NCBI RefSeq assembly: GCF_902506435.1
Contig: NZ_LR733215.1
Location: 2,844,803-2,908,802 of the forward strand
DNA: 64,000 nucleotides
Origin: Nocardioides sp. AX2bis
GTDB lineage: Bacteria > Actinomycetota > Actinomycetes > Propionibacteriales > Nocardioidaceae
Direction: 5' to 3'
In this document: positions 8,781 through 17,846 of the stretch, in pieces
Layout: every line of letters begins with the position of its first letter
How positions within the stretch are numbered: the stretch's first letter is position 1
Notes under the pieces: generated by a model
The model's input: only the letters and a program-made list of their open reading frames with translations
Databases searched by the model: none
Told to the model about the DNA's origin: nothing
Made by a program: the position numbers and the translations under genes

Positions 8781-9409
8781 TGAGCGCGGCCCAGCCGCCG
8801 GCGCCGCCTCCCGCACGGCGCGGTCGGCCCGGCTACGACCAGGAGACGGTGCTGCGGCGGGCCGTCGAGCTGTTCAACCGCCAGGGCTACGACGCCACCA
8901 GCATGGGCGACCTCGCCCGCGAGCTCGGGCTGAGCAAGTCCGCGATCTACCACCACGTCGACAGCAAGGAGCAGCTGCTGTCCGCCGCGCTCGACGAGGC
9001 GCTGGACGAGCTGACCGCGGCGGTGGAGCAGGCCGTCGACCCGGCGTCGACGGACCCCGCGTCGACGCGGCTCGAGGACGTCGTGCACCGCTCGGTACGG
9101 ATCCTGGTGACCCACCGGCCGGCCGTCACGCTGCTGCTGCGCGTGCGCGGCAACAGCGAGGTCGAGCTCGCGGCGCTGCGCCGTCGGCGGAAGCTGGACG
9201 AGGACCTGGCCGGCCTGGTCGCCGAGGCGGCGGAGGAGGGTGCGGTGCGCTCCGACATCGCCCCCGAGCTGACCAGCCGGCTGCTCTTCGGCCTCGTCAA
9301 CTCCCTCGTCGAGTGGTACCGCCCCGACGGCCCGGTGGACGTCGACACCCTGGCGCGGTCGATCGCCGTGCTGGCCTTCGACGGGCTCCGCGTCCCGCCG
9401 GCCGGCTAG
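8780..9409 (+). CDS. TetR-family regulator, candidate PaaR
   Basis: 209 residues. A typical TetR N-terminal HTH (VLRRAVELFNRQGYDATSMGDLARELGLSKSAIYHHVDSKEQLL, about residues 15-58) is followed by an all-helical ligand domain. The start GTG overlaps the DUF805 stop by one base. It converges on the paa operon, and its stop codon overlaps that of the thioesterase gene (9406-9409). TetR proteins beside paa genes in actinobacteria are commonly PaaR repressors released by phenylacetyl-CoA. That assignment here rests on position and on the two shared palindromes near paaA and paaK. Confidence 0.8.
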   Translation: MSAAQPPAPPPARRGRPGYDQETVLRRAVELFNRQGYDATSMGDLARELGLSKSAIYHHVDSKEQLLSAALDEALDELTAAVEQAVDPASTDPASTRLEDVVHRSVRILVTHRPAVTLLLRVRGNSEVELAALRRRRKLDEDLAGLVAEAAEEGAVRSDIAPELTSRLLFGLVNSLVEWYRPDGPVDVDTLARSIAVLAFDGLRVPPAG

Positions 9410-9873
9410 GACGGCGGCGGGTCGGACAGGGCCGGGCTGGGTCGCCCGGTGCTCCGGCTGCGGCCGCGGAACTCCGCGATCGTCGCGCCGTCGGCGCTCC
9501 GGGCGACCCGGACGTCGAAGATCCCGGACCTCCCCCGGAGCACGACCTCGCGCGCGGTCGCGACCAGCTCGTCGCCGAGGCGGCCGGGCTCGAGGAACAC
9601 GACGTCGAAGCCGGCCGCGACCGTCACGGTGCCGCGGGAGTTGCAGGCCACGGCGAAGGCGCTGTCGGCCAGGGTGGCCAGCAGGCCGCCGTGGCAGGTG
9701 CCCCACCCGTTGACCATGTCCTCGCGCACCGTCATCGTCACGCTGGCCGTGCCGGGCCCGGACGCGGTGACCTCCATGCCGAGCATCCGGCTCGCGGCGT
9801 CACCGGCCCACATCGCCTCCGTGCTGAGCCGCGCGACCTCCTCCTCGGCGTCGGCCCGCGTCCCGTCAGGCAT
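9406..9873 (-). CDS. paaI: PaaI-type hotdog thioesterase
   Basis: 155 residues with a hotdog fold. The segment NGWGTCHGGLLATLADSAFAVACNS holds the conserved HGG and catalytic Asp of PaaI-like hydroxyphenylacetyl-CoA thioesterases, which rescue CoA from dead-end ring-1,2-epoxide products. ATG 9873 overlaps the paaE stop by 8 nt, making it the last gene of the paaABCDE operon. The stop overlaps that of the convergent TetR gene. A second PaaI-like gene is at 58275. Confidence 0.9.
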   Translation of the reverse strand: MPDGTRADAEEEVARLSTEAMWAGDAASRMLGMEVTASGPGTASVTMTVREDMVNGWGTCHGGLLATLADSAFAVACNSRGTVTVAAGFDVVFLEPGRLGDELVATAREVVLRGRSGIFDVRVARSADGATIAEFRGRSRSTGRPSPALSDPPPS

Positions 9874-10957
9874 CGAAGTCCACGGTGACCTCGTCACCCA
9901 CGGGGAAGCTCTGGCAGGTCAGGACGTAGCCGCGGGCGACCTCGTCGTCGTCGAGGGCGTAGTTGCGCCGCATGTCGACCTCACCGGTGGGGACGTGTGC
10001 CCGGCAGGTGCCGCAGACCCCGCCCCTGCAGGCGAACGGCAGGTCGTGCCGGGTCGCGGCGGCGCCGTCGAGGACGCTCTGCCCGCGCGGCATCGCCGCG
10101 GTCGTCGTGCGCCCGTCCAGGACGATCGTCACGTCGGTGGTCTCGCCCTCGACGACGGCCTCCTCGCGGCTGACCTCCGGCGGCGCCTCGTCGACGTAGA
10201 ACAGCTCGGCGTGCACCCGCTCGGCGGGCACGCCGAGCTCCTCGAGCACCTCGCGCGCGTCGGCGACCAGGCCGTACGGCCCGCACAGCCAGACGTGGTC
10301 GACCGCGCCCACCGGCACCAGCGCCCCCAGCAGCCGGCGCAACCGGTCGGCGTCCAGCCGCCCGGAGAACAGCTCGACGTCGCGCGGCTCGCGCGACAGC
10401 ACGTGGATCAGGTCCAGACGCGGCCCGTGGACGTCCTTGAGGTCGGCGAGCTCTTCGGCGAACATCACGGTGCTGGTGCGGCGGTTGCCGTAGACCAGGG
10501 TCACCCGGGAGTCCGGGTCGGTCAGGACCGTGCTGGCGATCGAGAGCATCGGGGTGATCCCCGAGCCCGCGGCGATGCACAGATGGCGGGTCCGGCTCGT
10601 GGGCTCCGCCCGGAAGCTGCCGGTCGGGGTCTGCACCTCCACCACGTCGCCCACGGCGACCTCGCGCACCAGCCAGGAGGAGAAGAGACCACCCGGGATC
10701 TCACGCACCCCGACCCGGGGCGCGGCGCCGGCGGGCGCGCAGATCGAGTACGACCGCCGGTGCTCCTGCCCGTCGAGGTGGCGCCGCAGCGTCAGCGTCT
10801 GGCCGGCCCGGAAGTCGTACGCCTCCGCGAGCTCGTCCGGCACGGCGAAGGTGACCGCGGCCGCGTCGTCGGTGAGCCGCTCGACGGCGCTCACGGTCAG
10901 CTCGTGGAAGGCGGCGCGGCCGGCGCGGGCGCGGACCTCGGGCTCGACGGCGGTCAT
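9866..10957 (-). CDS. paaE: Phenylacetyl-CoA epoxidase reductase subunit
   Basis: 363 residues. An N-terminal ferredoxin-NADP reductase module has the FAD motif HRRSYSI and the NAD-binding region AAGSGITPMLSIA. A C-terminal plant-type 2Fe-2S domain has Cys310, Cys315, Cys318 and Cys348. It passes electrons from NAD(P)H to the PaaA di-iron site. ATG start two bases after the paaD stop, and the paaI start overlaps its end. Confidence 0.96.
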   Translation of the reverse strand: MTAVEPEVRARAGRAAFHELTVSAVERLTDDAAAVTFAVPDELAEAYDFRAGQTLTLRRHLDGQEHRRSYSICAPAGAAPRVGVREIPGGLFSSWLVREVAVGDVVEVQTPTGSFRAEPTSRTRHLCIAAGSGITPMLSIASTVLTDPDSRVTLVYGNRRTSTVMFAEELADLKDVHGPRLDLIHVLSREPRDVELFSGRLDADRLRRLLGALVPVGAVDHVWLCGPYGLVADAREVLEELGVPAERVHAELFYVDEAPPEVSREEAVVEGETTDVTIVLDGRTTTAAMPRGQSVLDGAAATRHDLPFACRGGVCGTCRAHVPTGEVDMRRNYALDDDEVARGYVLTCQSFPVGDEVTVDFDA

Positions 10958-10959
10958 CC

Positions 10960-11475
10960 TCAGATCTCCTTCACGTGCTCGAACGGCTCGAGGCAGTCCT
11001 CGCAGCGGTACATCGCCTTGCAGGCGGTCGGGCCGAACTCCGAGGTCACCGCGGTCGCGGACGAGCCGCAGCGCGGGCAGGCCAGGTCGCGCCGGGTCGG
11101 TCGCAGGGTCAGCGGCACCGGTCCCCCGGCCGCCGGCGCCGGCCCGGGGGCCGAGAGGCCGTGGTCGCGCAGGGCCTGCCGGCCGCGCTCGCTGATCCAG
11201 TCGCTGGACCAGGCCGGGGTCAGGGCGACCCGGACCCGTACGTCGTCGAAGCCGTGGTCGAGCAGGCGGTGGACCAGGTCGTCACGCATCGTGGCCATCG
11301 CCGGGCAGCCGGAGTAGGTCGGGGTGATGGTCACCGTGACCGCGTCGTCCTCGACCGCGACGTCGCGCAGCACCCCGAGGTCGGCCAGCGTGAGCATCGG
11401 CATCTCGGGGTCGGTGACCTGCGCCGCGACCCGCTTCGCGGTCTCGAGCGCGGGCGCGGTGCGTGTCGTGGTCAC
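10960..11475 (-). CDS. paaD: Phenylacetate degradation protein PaaD (iron-sulfur maturation)
   Basis: 171 residues. A MIP18/DUF59 domain (DPEMPMLTLADLGVLRDV..., conserved Cys in TYSGCPA) is joined to a C-terminal zinc-ribbon-like region with four cysteines (CPRCGS and CKAMYRCEDC). PaaD is needed for epoxidase function and is thought to help mature the Fe-S cluster of PaaE. GTG start shares GTGA with the paaC stop. Confidence 0.94.
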   Translation of the reverse strand: MTTTRTAPALETAKRVAAQVTDPEMPMLTLADLGVLRDVAVEDDAVTVTITPTYSGCPAMATMRDDLVHRLLDHGFDDVRVRVALTPAWSSDWISERGRQALRDHGLSAPGPAPAAGGPVPLTLRPTRRDLACPRCGSSATAVTSEFGPTACKAMYRCEDCLEPFEHVKEI

Positions 11476-12386
11476 CAGCGGCCCTGCGGGTGCGCCCGGG
11501 CGACGACCTGCATCTCGGCGAGCATGCGGCCCATGGCCTCGGTGTGCCGGCCGTCGCGGCCCGCGCCCCGACCGAGCGGGCCGGTGGGGCGCACGTCGGG
11601 CCGCTCGACCCCGCTCACCGACAGCACCTGCTCGAGCAGCAGGTCGACCTCGTCGGCGACGACGGCCGGGTCCACGCCGAAGGCCTCCTCCGCGGCGGTC
11701 GCCTCGACCGGGTGGGTCTCGAACAGCTCGGCGCGCAGCGGCCAGACCACCGCGAGCCCGGCGAGCAGCCGGCGCCGGGACTCGTCCGTGCCCTGCGCGA
11801 GCGTCAGGAACCACCGGGCGGCGTAGTCGCGGTGGTAGGCGACCTCCTTGACGCCCTTGGTGGCGATCGCGGCCAGCACGGTGTCGTTGCTCGAGCGCAG
11901 CCGCTCCAGCAGCGCCAGGCGGTAGGTCGAGAACAGCAGCAGCCGGGCCACCGTCACCCCGAAGTCGGCGTCCTCGGGCTCCACCAGGCGCACGTTGCGG
12001 AACCCCGCCTCGTCGCGGAAGAACGCCAGCGCGTCCTCGGCCGGCACCGGTGACCCCTCGGGCAGCACCGGGACGACCGTGGGGTCGGCCGCTGCGGCCC
12101 GCGCGAGCAGCAGCCGCGCCTGACCGAGGAGGTCGAGGGCGATGTTGGCCAGCGCGATGTCGTCCTCGAGGTCGGGGGCGTTGCTGGCCCACTGCGAGAG
12201 GCGGTGGGAGTAGACCAGCGCGTCGTCACCCAGCATCAGGCAGTACGCCGCCAGCCCGGCCGGGTCGACGCCGTCGGCGATCGTGGTGTCGACCCCGGCC
12301 AGCGGGTCCTCGAAGTCGGTCCCGAAGGCCCACTGCGAGTCGTCGCCACCGAGCAGGCCCTCGTAGGCGTTGTCGTGGTCGGTCAT
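11472..12386 (-). CDS. paaC: Phenylacetyl-CoA epoxidase structural subunit PaaC
   Basis: 304 residues. A ferritin-like helical protein that scaffolds the catalytic subunit PaaA in the 1,2-epoxidase complex. It is recognised from the LAYCLMLGDDALVYSHRLSQW and KEVAYHRDYAARWFLTLAQGTDESRRR segments and from its fixed place between paaB and paaD. ATG 12386 has GGGAG 5 nt upstream; GTG 12392 would clash with that site. Confidence 0.95.
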   Translation of the reverse strand: MTDHDNAYEGLLGGDDSQWAFGTDFEDPLAGVDTTIADGVDPAGLAAYCLMLGDDALVYSHRLSQWASNAPDLEDDIALANIALDLLGQARLLLARAAAADPTVVPVLPEGSPVPAEDALAFFRDEAGFRNVRLVEPEDADFGVTVARLLLFSTYRLALLERLRSSNDTVLAAIATKGVKEVAYHRDYAARWFLTLAQGTDESRRRLLAGLAVVWPLRAELFETHPVEATAAEEAFGVDPAVVADEVDLLLEQVLSVSGVERPDVRPTGPLGRGAGRDGRHTEAMGRMLAEMQVVARAHPQGRW

Positions 12387-12395
12387 GGCCACTCC

Positions 12396-12794
12396 CTACA
12401 TGTGGGGGACGTCGTCGGGGATGTCGTAGAAGGTCGGGTGCCGGTAGACCTTGTCGCCGGCCGGCGCGAACAACGGGTCCTTCTCGTCCGGGCTGCTCGC
12501 GGTGACCTCCGACGAACGGACCACCCAGATGCTCACGCCCTCGTTGCGCCGGGTGTAGACGTCGCGGGCGTGCCGCACGGCCATCTGGTCGTCGGCGGCG
12601 TGCAGCGAGCCGACGTGGACGTGGTTGAGACCGCGCTTGCCGCGCACGAACACCTCGTAGAGCGGCCACTCCCCCTGCGGCGCCTCGCCGATCGCGGTCG
12701 GCACCCCTTCCAGCGGCACGGCGCCGTGGCCGCCACCGGCGTTGAAGTCCTTCTCCGCAGGTCCCCCGTCCGGTGCCGGGGCCCCGTCGCTCAC
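12396..12794 (-). CDS. paaB: Phenylacetyl-CoA epoxidase subunit PaaB
   Basis: 132 residues, slightly longer at the N-terminus than usual. The core matches the family: [26 protein letters not shown] followed by [15 protein letters not shown]. PaaB bridges the PaaAC heterodimers. GTG start shares GTGA with paaA; a 9-nt gap precedes paaC. Confidence 0.94.
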   Translation of the reverse strand: MSDGAPAPDGGPAEKDFNAGGGHGAVPLEGVPTAIGEAPQGEWPLYEVFVRGKRGLNHVHVGSLHAADDQMAVRHARDVYTRRNEGVSIWVVRSSEVTASSPDEKDPLFAPAGDKVYRHPTFYDIPDDVPHM

Positions 12795-13780
12795 GACGCG
12801 GTCTCCTGCTGCGTGCGGGCGAACGCGGTCGCGGCGTCGCGCACCCAGGCACCGTCCTCGTGCGCGCGGCGGCGGTGCGCGATCCGCTGGGCGTTGCACG
12901 GACCCGAGCCCTTGACGACGGCGTAGAACTCCTCCCAGTCGGGCTGGGTGAAGTCGTGGTGGCCCCGCTCGGCGTTCCAGACCAGGCCGGCGTCGGGCAG
13001 CGTCACGCCGAGCGCCGCGGCCTGCGGCACCGACATGTCGACGAACTTCTGGCGCAGCTCGTCGTTGGTGTCGCGCTTGATGCCCCACGCCATCGACTGC
13101 TCGGTGTTCGGCGAGTCGTCGTCGGGCGGACCGAACATCATCAGCGCCGGCCACCAGAACCGGTCGACCGACTCCTGCACCATCGCGCGCTGCGCCTCGG
13201 TGCCGCGCATCATCGTGGAGAGCAGCTCGAAGCCCTGGCGCTGGTGGAAGGACTCCTCCTTGCAGACCCGGATCATCGCGCGGCCGTACGGCCCGTACGA
13301 CGTGCGGCACAGCGGGACCTGGTTGCAGATCGCGGCCCCGTCGACCAGCCAGCCGATCGTGCCGACGTCGGCGTAGGACAGCGTGGGGTAGTTGAAGATC
13401 GAGGAGTACTTCTGCCTGCCCTCGATCAGCTTCAGCGTCAGCTCCTGGCGGGAGACCCCGAGGGTCTCGCAGGCCGAGTAGAGGTACAGGCCGTGGCCGG
13501 CCTCGTCCTGGACCTTGGCCAGCAGGATCGCCTTGCGACGCAGCGAGGGAGCGCGGGTGATCCAGTTGCCCTCGGGCTGCATCCCGATGATCTCGGAGTG
13601 CGCGTGCTGCGCGATCTGGCGCACCAGCGTCGAGCGGTACTTCTCCGGCATCCAGTCCCGGGGCTCGATCCGGTCGTGCCGCGCGATGGTGGCGTCGAAG
13701 GCGGCCAGCAGGGCGGCCTCGTCCGGACGCTCGTCGGGGCCCTCGTCGCCGGGGCGGGTCTCCTGGGTCTGCGCCGTCAT
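12791..13780 (-). CDS. paaA: Phenylacetyl-CoA 1,2-epoxidase catalytic subunit
   Basis: 329 residues. A di-iron monooxygenase subunit that epoxidises the aromatic ring of phenylacetyl-CoA. Di-iron ligand regions are visible as DEAGH (residues 92-96) and [13 protein letters not shown] about 80 residues later. ATG start with strong GGAGGT 5 nt upstream, so it is led from a transcript start further upstream. First gene of paaABCDE-paaI. The palindrome at 13814-13829 lies 34-49 nt upstream and probably binds the pathway repressor. Confidence 0.97.
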   Translation of the reverse strand: MTAQTQETRPGDEGPDERPDEAALLAAFDATIARHDRIEPRDWMPEKYRSTLVRQIAQHAHSEIIGMQPEGNWITRAPSLRRKAILLAKVQDEAGHGLYLYSACETLGVSRQELTLKLIEGRQKYSSIFNYPTLSYADVGTIGWLVDGAAICNQVPLCRTSYGPYGRAMIRVCKEESFHQRQGFELLSTMMRGTEAQRAMVQESVDRFWWPALMMFGPPDDDSPNTEQSMAWGIKRDTNDELRQKFVDMSVPQAAALGVTLPDAGLVWNAERGHHDFTQPDWEEFYAVVKGSGPCNAQRIAHRRRAHEDGAWVRDAATAFARTQQETAS

Positions 13781-13813
13781 CGCTACCTCCGGGGTCGGCG
13801 TCCGCTCAGTTAA

Positions 13814-13829
13814 CAGACCGAACGGTCAG
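13814..13829. promoter_or_regulatory. Putative PaaR operator upstream of paaA
   Basis: Palindrome of form CNGACCG-N2-CGGTCNG; the core GACCG/CGGTC is perfect. The same 16-nt pattern occurs upstream of paaK (17847-17862). It resembles TetR-type PaaR sites described in Corynebacterium. The regulator assignment is inferred. Confidence 0.7.
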
Positions 13830-13867
13830 GAATGAGTTTCGCACGCGGCCGACGGCGGCGCAACGCC

Positions 13868-14911
13868 TCACGCCCCGCCGCGGCCCTCGGCGTCGACCAG
13901 GTGGCCGTCGGGGGTGACGGGGTGGTCCTCGTTGATCGCGACCACGGCCTGCGTGAGCCCGGGCGCGACGTCGTCCGGGCGCCGGTCGAGGTGGACCCCG
14001 GCGATCATGCAGCGCACCGACCCGCCCGCCAGCTCGATGGTCGGGATGTCGACGGCGACGATCCGGCACGACTCCTCGATGACGGCGACCTGGTCGGGAC
14101 GCAGGCTGCGCCGGGCCCGCGCCGACATCACCATCACGTAGCTGCGCCGACCCTCGGGCGTACGGCCGCAGAGCTCGACCGCGTTGCCGGCGAACTCGCG
14201 GACCTGCTCCTCGGTCAGCTCGACGACCGACCGGCCGTTCACGCTGAGGCGCTCGCGCACCTGCTCCCGGCGCCGCTCGTCGGGGATCATCCCCAACGCC
14301 ATCAGGGCGACGTCGGTGCCGACGCAGCCCATGACGTTGGTGTGGTAGACCGCCACGCCGCCGGCGTCGACCGCGTCGAAGGCCATCGGCTCGTAGTTGA
14401 AGTCGGTGCAGAACCGCTCCAGGACCTGGGTGTCGGCGCGGTGGCTGCGCGCGGTGTAGGCGACCCGGGAGACGTGGTCGAGGACCATCGCCCCGGTGCC
14501 CTCGAGGAAGATCCCGTCCGGCTCGAGGCCCGAGTAGTCGACGATCGTCTGGACCCGGTACTGCGACTTCAGCATCTCCAGCACGTCGGCACGCCGCTCG
14601 TGGCGGCGGTTCGAGGCGTACATCGGGAAGACGGCCACGGCCCCGCCGGCGTGCGTGGAGACCCAGTTGTTGGGGAAGACGCTGTCGGGCCTGGTGTGGT
14701 CCTGGTCGTCGAAGACGTGGACCCGGACGCCGACCGCGCGCAGCGCCTCGGCCACCGCGTCCATCTCGCCGAGCGCGCGGGCCGAGACGGCCGCGTCCGT
14801 CTCGCCCGCGGGCACGACCGACTGGAAGGCGTTGTCCGCGGCCGTGGCCGGGTTGGGCAGGAACTTGCCTGCGCGGACGAGGATGACGGCGGACGGGGCC
14901 TGGGCGCTCAC
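13868..14911 (-). CDS. CtlX-like amidinotransferase-fold hydrolase
   Basis: 347 residues of the guanidino-group-modifying superfamily. Visible: the N-terminal NP.TAADNAFQ region, PDSVFPNNWVSTH (Asp/Asn substrate site), a LEGTGAMVLDH catalytic-Glu segment, YHTNVMGCVG, and a C-terminal GGSVRCMIAG carrying the nucleophilic Cys. This pattern fits CtlX (citrulline utilisation hydrolase) or a related arginine deiminase-like enzyme. GTG 14911 was chosen as the start; upstream in-frame codons give an unrelated extension. It lies between the paa operon and an HNH gene, with no obvious functional tie. Confidence 0.85.
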   Translation of the reverse strand: MSAQAPSAVILVRAGKFLPNPATAADNAFQSVVPAGETDAAVSARALGEMDAVAEALRAVGVRVHVFDDQDHTRPDSVFPNNWVSTHAGGAVAVFPMYASNRRHERRADVLEMLKSQYRVQTIVDYSGLEPDGIFLEGTGAMVLDHVSRVAYTARSHRADTQVLERFCTDFNYEPMAFDAVDAGGVAVYHTNVMGCVGTDVALMALGMIPDERRREQVRERLSVNGRSVVELTEEQVREFAGNAVELCGRTPEGRRSYVMVMSARARRSLRPDQVAVIEESCRIVAVDIPTIELAGGSVRCMIAGVHLDRRPDDVAPGLTQAVVAINEDHPVTPDGHLVDAEGRGGA

Positions 14912-15004
14912 GTCGGGGCACGTTACGGCCCGCCGAGATGGCGCTTGCGGCGCCTCGAGATGACGTTTCCGGACACCCCTCCCGACCCGATCACAGCCGA
15001 TCAC

Positions 15005-15018
15005 CGAACGTTTGTTCT
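15005..15018. promoter_or_regulatory. Candidate LexA (SOS) box upstream of HNH gene
   Basis: CGAAC-GTTT-GTTCT matches 12 of 14 positions of the mycobacterial-type SOS box (CGAACRNRYGTTYC). TACTGT at 15019-15024, directly adjacent, could be a -10. The site is 75 nt upstream of the HNH start codon. Confidence 0.5.
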
Positions 15019-15092
15019 ACTGTTACTCCCATGTGGTCAGGAAAGGCCCTCTGAACGGCAGGGCTGTCGGCGGTCAGTGCTTGAGTAGACCC

Positions 15093-16475
15093 ATGACCAC
15101 CACCACCCACGACACCCACACCGAGGCCGCCGACCTCGGATGTGACGGACCGTGGGTGCCGGGGCCGACACGGGTACGTCCCGGGGTCCGCATCACCGGC
15201 GCCCTCCTCGACGCCCGCGGTGCGGTCTCAGCCGCAGCCGGGGTGTCGACCACCGCACTATCCAACACCGACCTGACCACCGCAGCCCACGAGATCACCG
15301 CCCTGGAGTCCCAGGTCGCTGCCTACAAGCTCGCCGTCCTCGCCGAAGCCCGCGACCGCGGACAACAAGGCCCCGTCGGCGACGAAGCCGACCCCGACCC
15401 CGCCTCCTGGCTCGCCAAGCTCACCGGCGACCCCACCGAGGTCCTCCGCGGAGGGACCTACATCGCGACCCTCCTGCAGACCCGGTACCACCACACCCGC
15501 CGCGCCCTCGAAGCCGGAACACTCCGCCTTTCGCAGGCCAAGGTCCTCGTCCGTGCCGCCGAACGCGCCCCCAAGGCGTTGACCCCCGAGCAGATCGAGT
15601 CGGCGGAGGAATCACTGGTCCTGACCGCGACCGGGGAGTCCTCACCCACGAAGGGCAAGGGCCGGCCGATGTCGGCCAAGAGGCTCCGTGACGAGGCACG
15701 GCGGGTGTTCGCCAACATGCTCCCGTCGAAGGCCGAGGCCGACACCGCCGAGGGCGACGACGTCGCTGATGAGGAGCACGAAGCGCACCGGGAGTGCTAC
15801 CTGTCCCTGAACGACCGGGGTGATGGGACCTTCCGTGGGACGTTCGTGATCCCCACCTTGCACGGCAGGATCCTGCAGGCGGCGTTGGAGAAGCTCACCG
15901 CACCGAGGCGTCACACCCGCGACACCGACGGCACGCCCCTGACCGACGAGTCGGCACAGCACGGCACCTCCTACGGGGAGAAGATCGGTGCGGGGTTCTG
16001 CGAGCTCATCGAGCACCTGCCCACCACGGGCTTCGACCACGGCAACACCATCGGCCTGCTCATCACCGCAGCCCTCGACAAGATCGCCGCCGGCGTCGGG
16101 ACCGGGACCCTGGCCACCGGCGAGGTCATCTCCATCCGCTCGATCCGGCGCCTGGCCTGCAACGCCGGCCACCTCCCCGTCGTCCTGGGCGGGGACTCCA
16201 TGCCCGTCGATGTCGGGAAGTCCCGGCGCAAGTTCACCCGCCACCAGGGCTACGCCCTGAACACCCTGCACGACACCTGCGGCATCGCCGGCTGCGAGAG
16301 ACCCTTCGCCTGGTGCGAGCTCCACCACCTCCTCGAGTGGTCCCGCGGCGGCCCCACCGACCTCCGCAACGCCCTGCCCCTGTGCGGACACCACCACCGC
16401 AGAGCCCACGACCCCGCCTACGAGATGCGCCGACACCGAGGCCGCGAGTACGTCCTGAAGAAGATCAGGCGGTAG
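15093..16475 (+). CDS. 13E12/DUF222 family HNH endonuclease-like protein
   Basis: 460 residues. An N-terminal DUF222 helical region (about 30-330) is followed by a C-terminal HNH nuclease domain with CGIAGCERPFAWCELHHLLEW and NALPLCGHHHRRAH, carrying the zinc-binding Cys pairs and catalytic His. This family is multicopy in many actinobacteria (13E12 repeats in mycobacteria), where several copies are LexA-controlled; its biological role is unresolved. ATG 15093 was chosen, as upstream in-frame sequence looks non-coding. The gene splits paaK from the rest of the paa cluster. Codon use is a little less GC3-extreme than its neighbours. Confidence 0.88.
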   Translation: MTTTTHDTHTEAADLGCDGPWVPGPTRVRPGVRITGALLDARGAVSAAAGVSTTALSNTDLTTAAHEITALESQVAAYKLAVLAEARDRGQQGPVGDEADPDPASWLAKLTGDPTEVLRGGTYIATLLQTRYHHTRRALEAGTLRLSQAKVLVRAAERAPKALTPEQIESAEESLVLTATGESSPTKGKGRPMSAKRLRDEARRVFANMLPSKAEADTAEGDDVADEEHEAHRECYLSLNDRGDGTFRGTFVIPTLHGRILQAALEKLTAPRRHTRDTDGTPLTDESAQHGTSYGEKIGAGFCELIEHLPTTGFDHGNTIGLLITAALDKIAAGVGTGTLATGEVISIRSIRRLACNAGHLPVVLGGDSMPVDVGKSRRKFTRHQGYALNTLHDTCGIAGCERPFAWCELHHLLEWSRGGPTDLRNALPLCGHHHRRAHDPAYEMRRHRGREYVLKKIRR

Positions 16476-16507
16476 GCCGGGCGTCGGCCCACCCACCGAC
16501 GCCCGGC
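16476..16507. terminator. Bidirectional terminator between HNH gene and paaK
   Basis: Perfect 12-bp stem (16476-16487 with 16496-16507) with an 8-nt loop, exactly filling the gap between the two convergent stop codons. Confidence 0.8.
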
Positions 16508-16512
16508 GACTC

Positions 16513-17820
16513 CTACCGCGCCGCCCGCCGGTCCACGATCCGTCGCATCTTGCCCATCGAGCGCTCGACCGAGCCCGGGGCCACGGCCCGCACCTCGACG
16601 CTGACCCCGATCCGGTTCTTGACCAGCCTCTGGAGCTCGAGCCCGGCCCGCTCGGCCGCCGCCGGCTCCACGCCCTCGCGGCTCTCGACCACGACGACCA
16701 TCGAGTCCAGCGTGCCGGTCCTCTCCAGCACGCACTGGAAGTGCGGCGAGAGCACCGGCAGCGAGAGGATCAGCTCCTCGATCTGCGTGGGGAAGAGGTT
16801 CACGCCGCGCAGGATGATCATGTCGTCGGTGCGGCCGGTGATCTTCTCGATCCGCCGCATCGTGCGCGCGGTCCCCGGCAGCAGCCGGGTGAGGTCGCGG
16901 GTGCGGTAGCGCAGGACCGGCATCGCCTGCTTGGTCAGCGAGGTCAGCACCAGCTCGCCCTCCTCGCCGTCGGGCAGCACCTGGCCGGTCACCGGGTCGA
17001 CGACCTCGGGGAAGAAGTGGTCCTCCCACACCGTCAGCCCGTCCTTGGTCTCCACGCACTCCGCGGCCACGCCCGGGCCGATCACCTCCGACAGCCCGTA
17101 GATGTCCACGGCGTGCATGTCGAGGCGCCGCTCCATCTCGCGGCGCATGTCGTTGGTCCACGGCTCGGCGCCGAAGATCCCGACCCGCAGCGACGTCGCC
17201 CGGGGGTCGACGCCCTGGCGCTCCATCTCGTCGACGATCGCGAGCATGTAGGACGGCGTGACCATGATCAGGTCGGGCTCGAAGTCGACGATCAGCTGGA
17301 CCTGCCGCTCGGTCATCCCGCCGGACACCGGCACGACGGTGCAGCCCAGCTTCTCGGCGCCGTAGTGCGCCCCGAGGCCGCCGGTGAACAGGCCGTACCC
17401 GTAGGCGTTGTGCAGCACGTGCCCCGCCCGGCCGCCGGCCGCGCGGATGCTGCGCGCCATCACGTGGGCCCACGTCTCGATGTCGTCGCGCGTGTAACCG
17501 ACCACCGTCGGTCGTCCGGTCGTGCCGGAGGAGGCGTGCACCCGCACCACCTGCTCGCGCGGCACCGCGAACATGCCGTACGGGTAGTTCTCCCGCAGGT
17601 CGGGCTTGGTGGTGAACGGCAGCCGCGCCAGGTCGGCCAGCTCGCGCACGTCGTCCGGGTGCACCCCGACCGCGTCCAGCGCCGCGCGGTAGTGCGGCAC
17701 GTTCTCGTAGGCCTGCCGCACGGACCAGCGCAGCCGCTCGGTCTGCAGGGCGCGCAGCTCGTCGACCGACGCGGTCTCGATCGCCTCCAGGTCCCCGGGT
17801 CGGGGGCTGAGGTCCTCCAT
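16513..17820 (-). CDS. paaK: Phenylacetate-CoA ligase
   Basis: 435-residue AMP-forming ligase that activates phenylacetate to phenylacetyl-CoA, the substrate of the PaaABCE epoxidase. Motifs: P-loop VHASSGTTGRPTVVGYT, DIYGLSEVIGPG, RTRDLTRL, and the C-terminal lysine in SMGKMRRI. ATG 17820 (MEDLSPRP) has GAGGAG 6 nt upstream; an in-frame ATG 24 nt earlier lacks such a site. The shared PaaR-like palindrome and a TAGACT -10 lie upstream, supporting co-regulation with paaA. Confidence 0.96.
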   Translation of the reverse strand: MEDLSPRPGDLEAIETASVDELRALQTERLRWSVRQAYENVPHYRAALDAVGVHPDDVRELADLARLPFTTKPDLRENYPYGMFAVPREQVVRVHASSGTTGRPTVVGYTRDDIETWAHVMARSIRAAGGRAGHVLHNAYGYGLFTGGLGAHYGAEKLGCTVVPVSGGMTERQVQLIVDFEPDLIMVTPSYMLAIVDEMERQGVDPRATSLRVGIFGAEPWTNDMRREMERRLDMHAVDIYGLSEVIGPGVAAECVETKDGLTVWEDHFFPEVVDPVTGQVLPDGEEGELVLTSLTKQAMPVLRYRTRDLTRLLPGTARTMRRIEKITGRTDDMIILRGVNLFPTQIEELILSLPVLSPHFQCVLERTGTLDSMVVVVESREGVEPAAAERAGLELQRLVKNRIGVSVEVRAVAPGSVERSMGKMRRIVDRRAAR

Positions 17821-17846
17821 GGGCTGCTCCTCGCTGCGCGACATAC

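Noticed and set aside
15093..16475. Transposase or insertion sequence
   Set aside because: It has HNH and DUF222 domains, not a transposase fold, and I found no terminal inverted repeats or target duplication around it.
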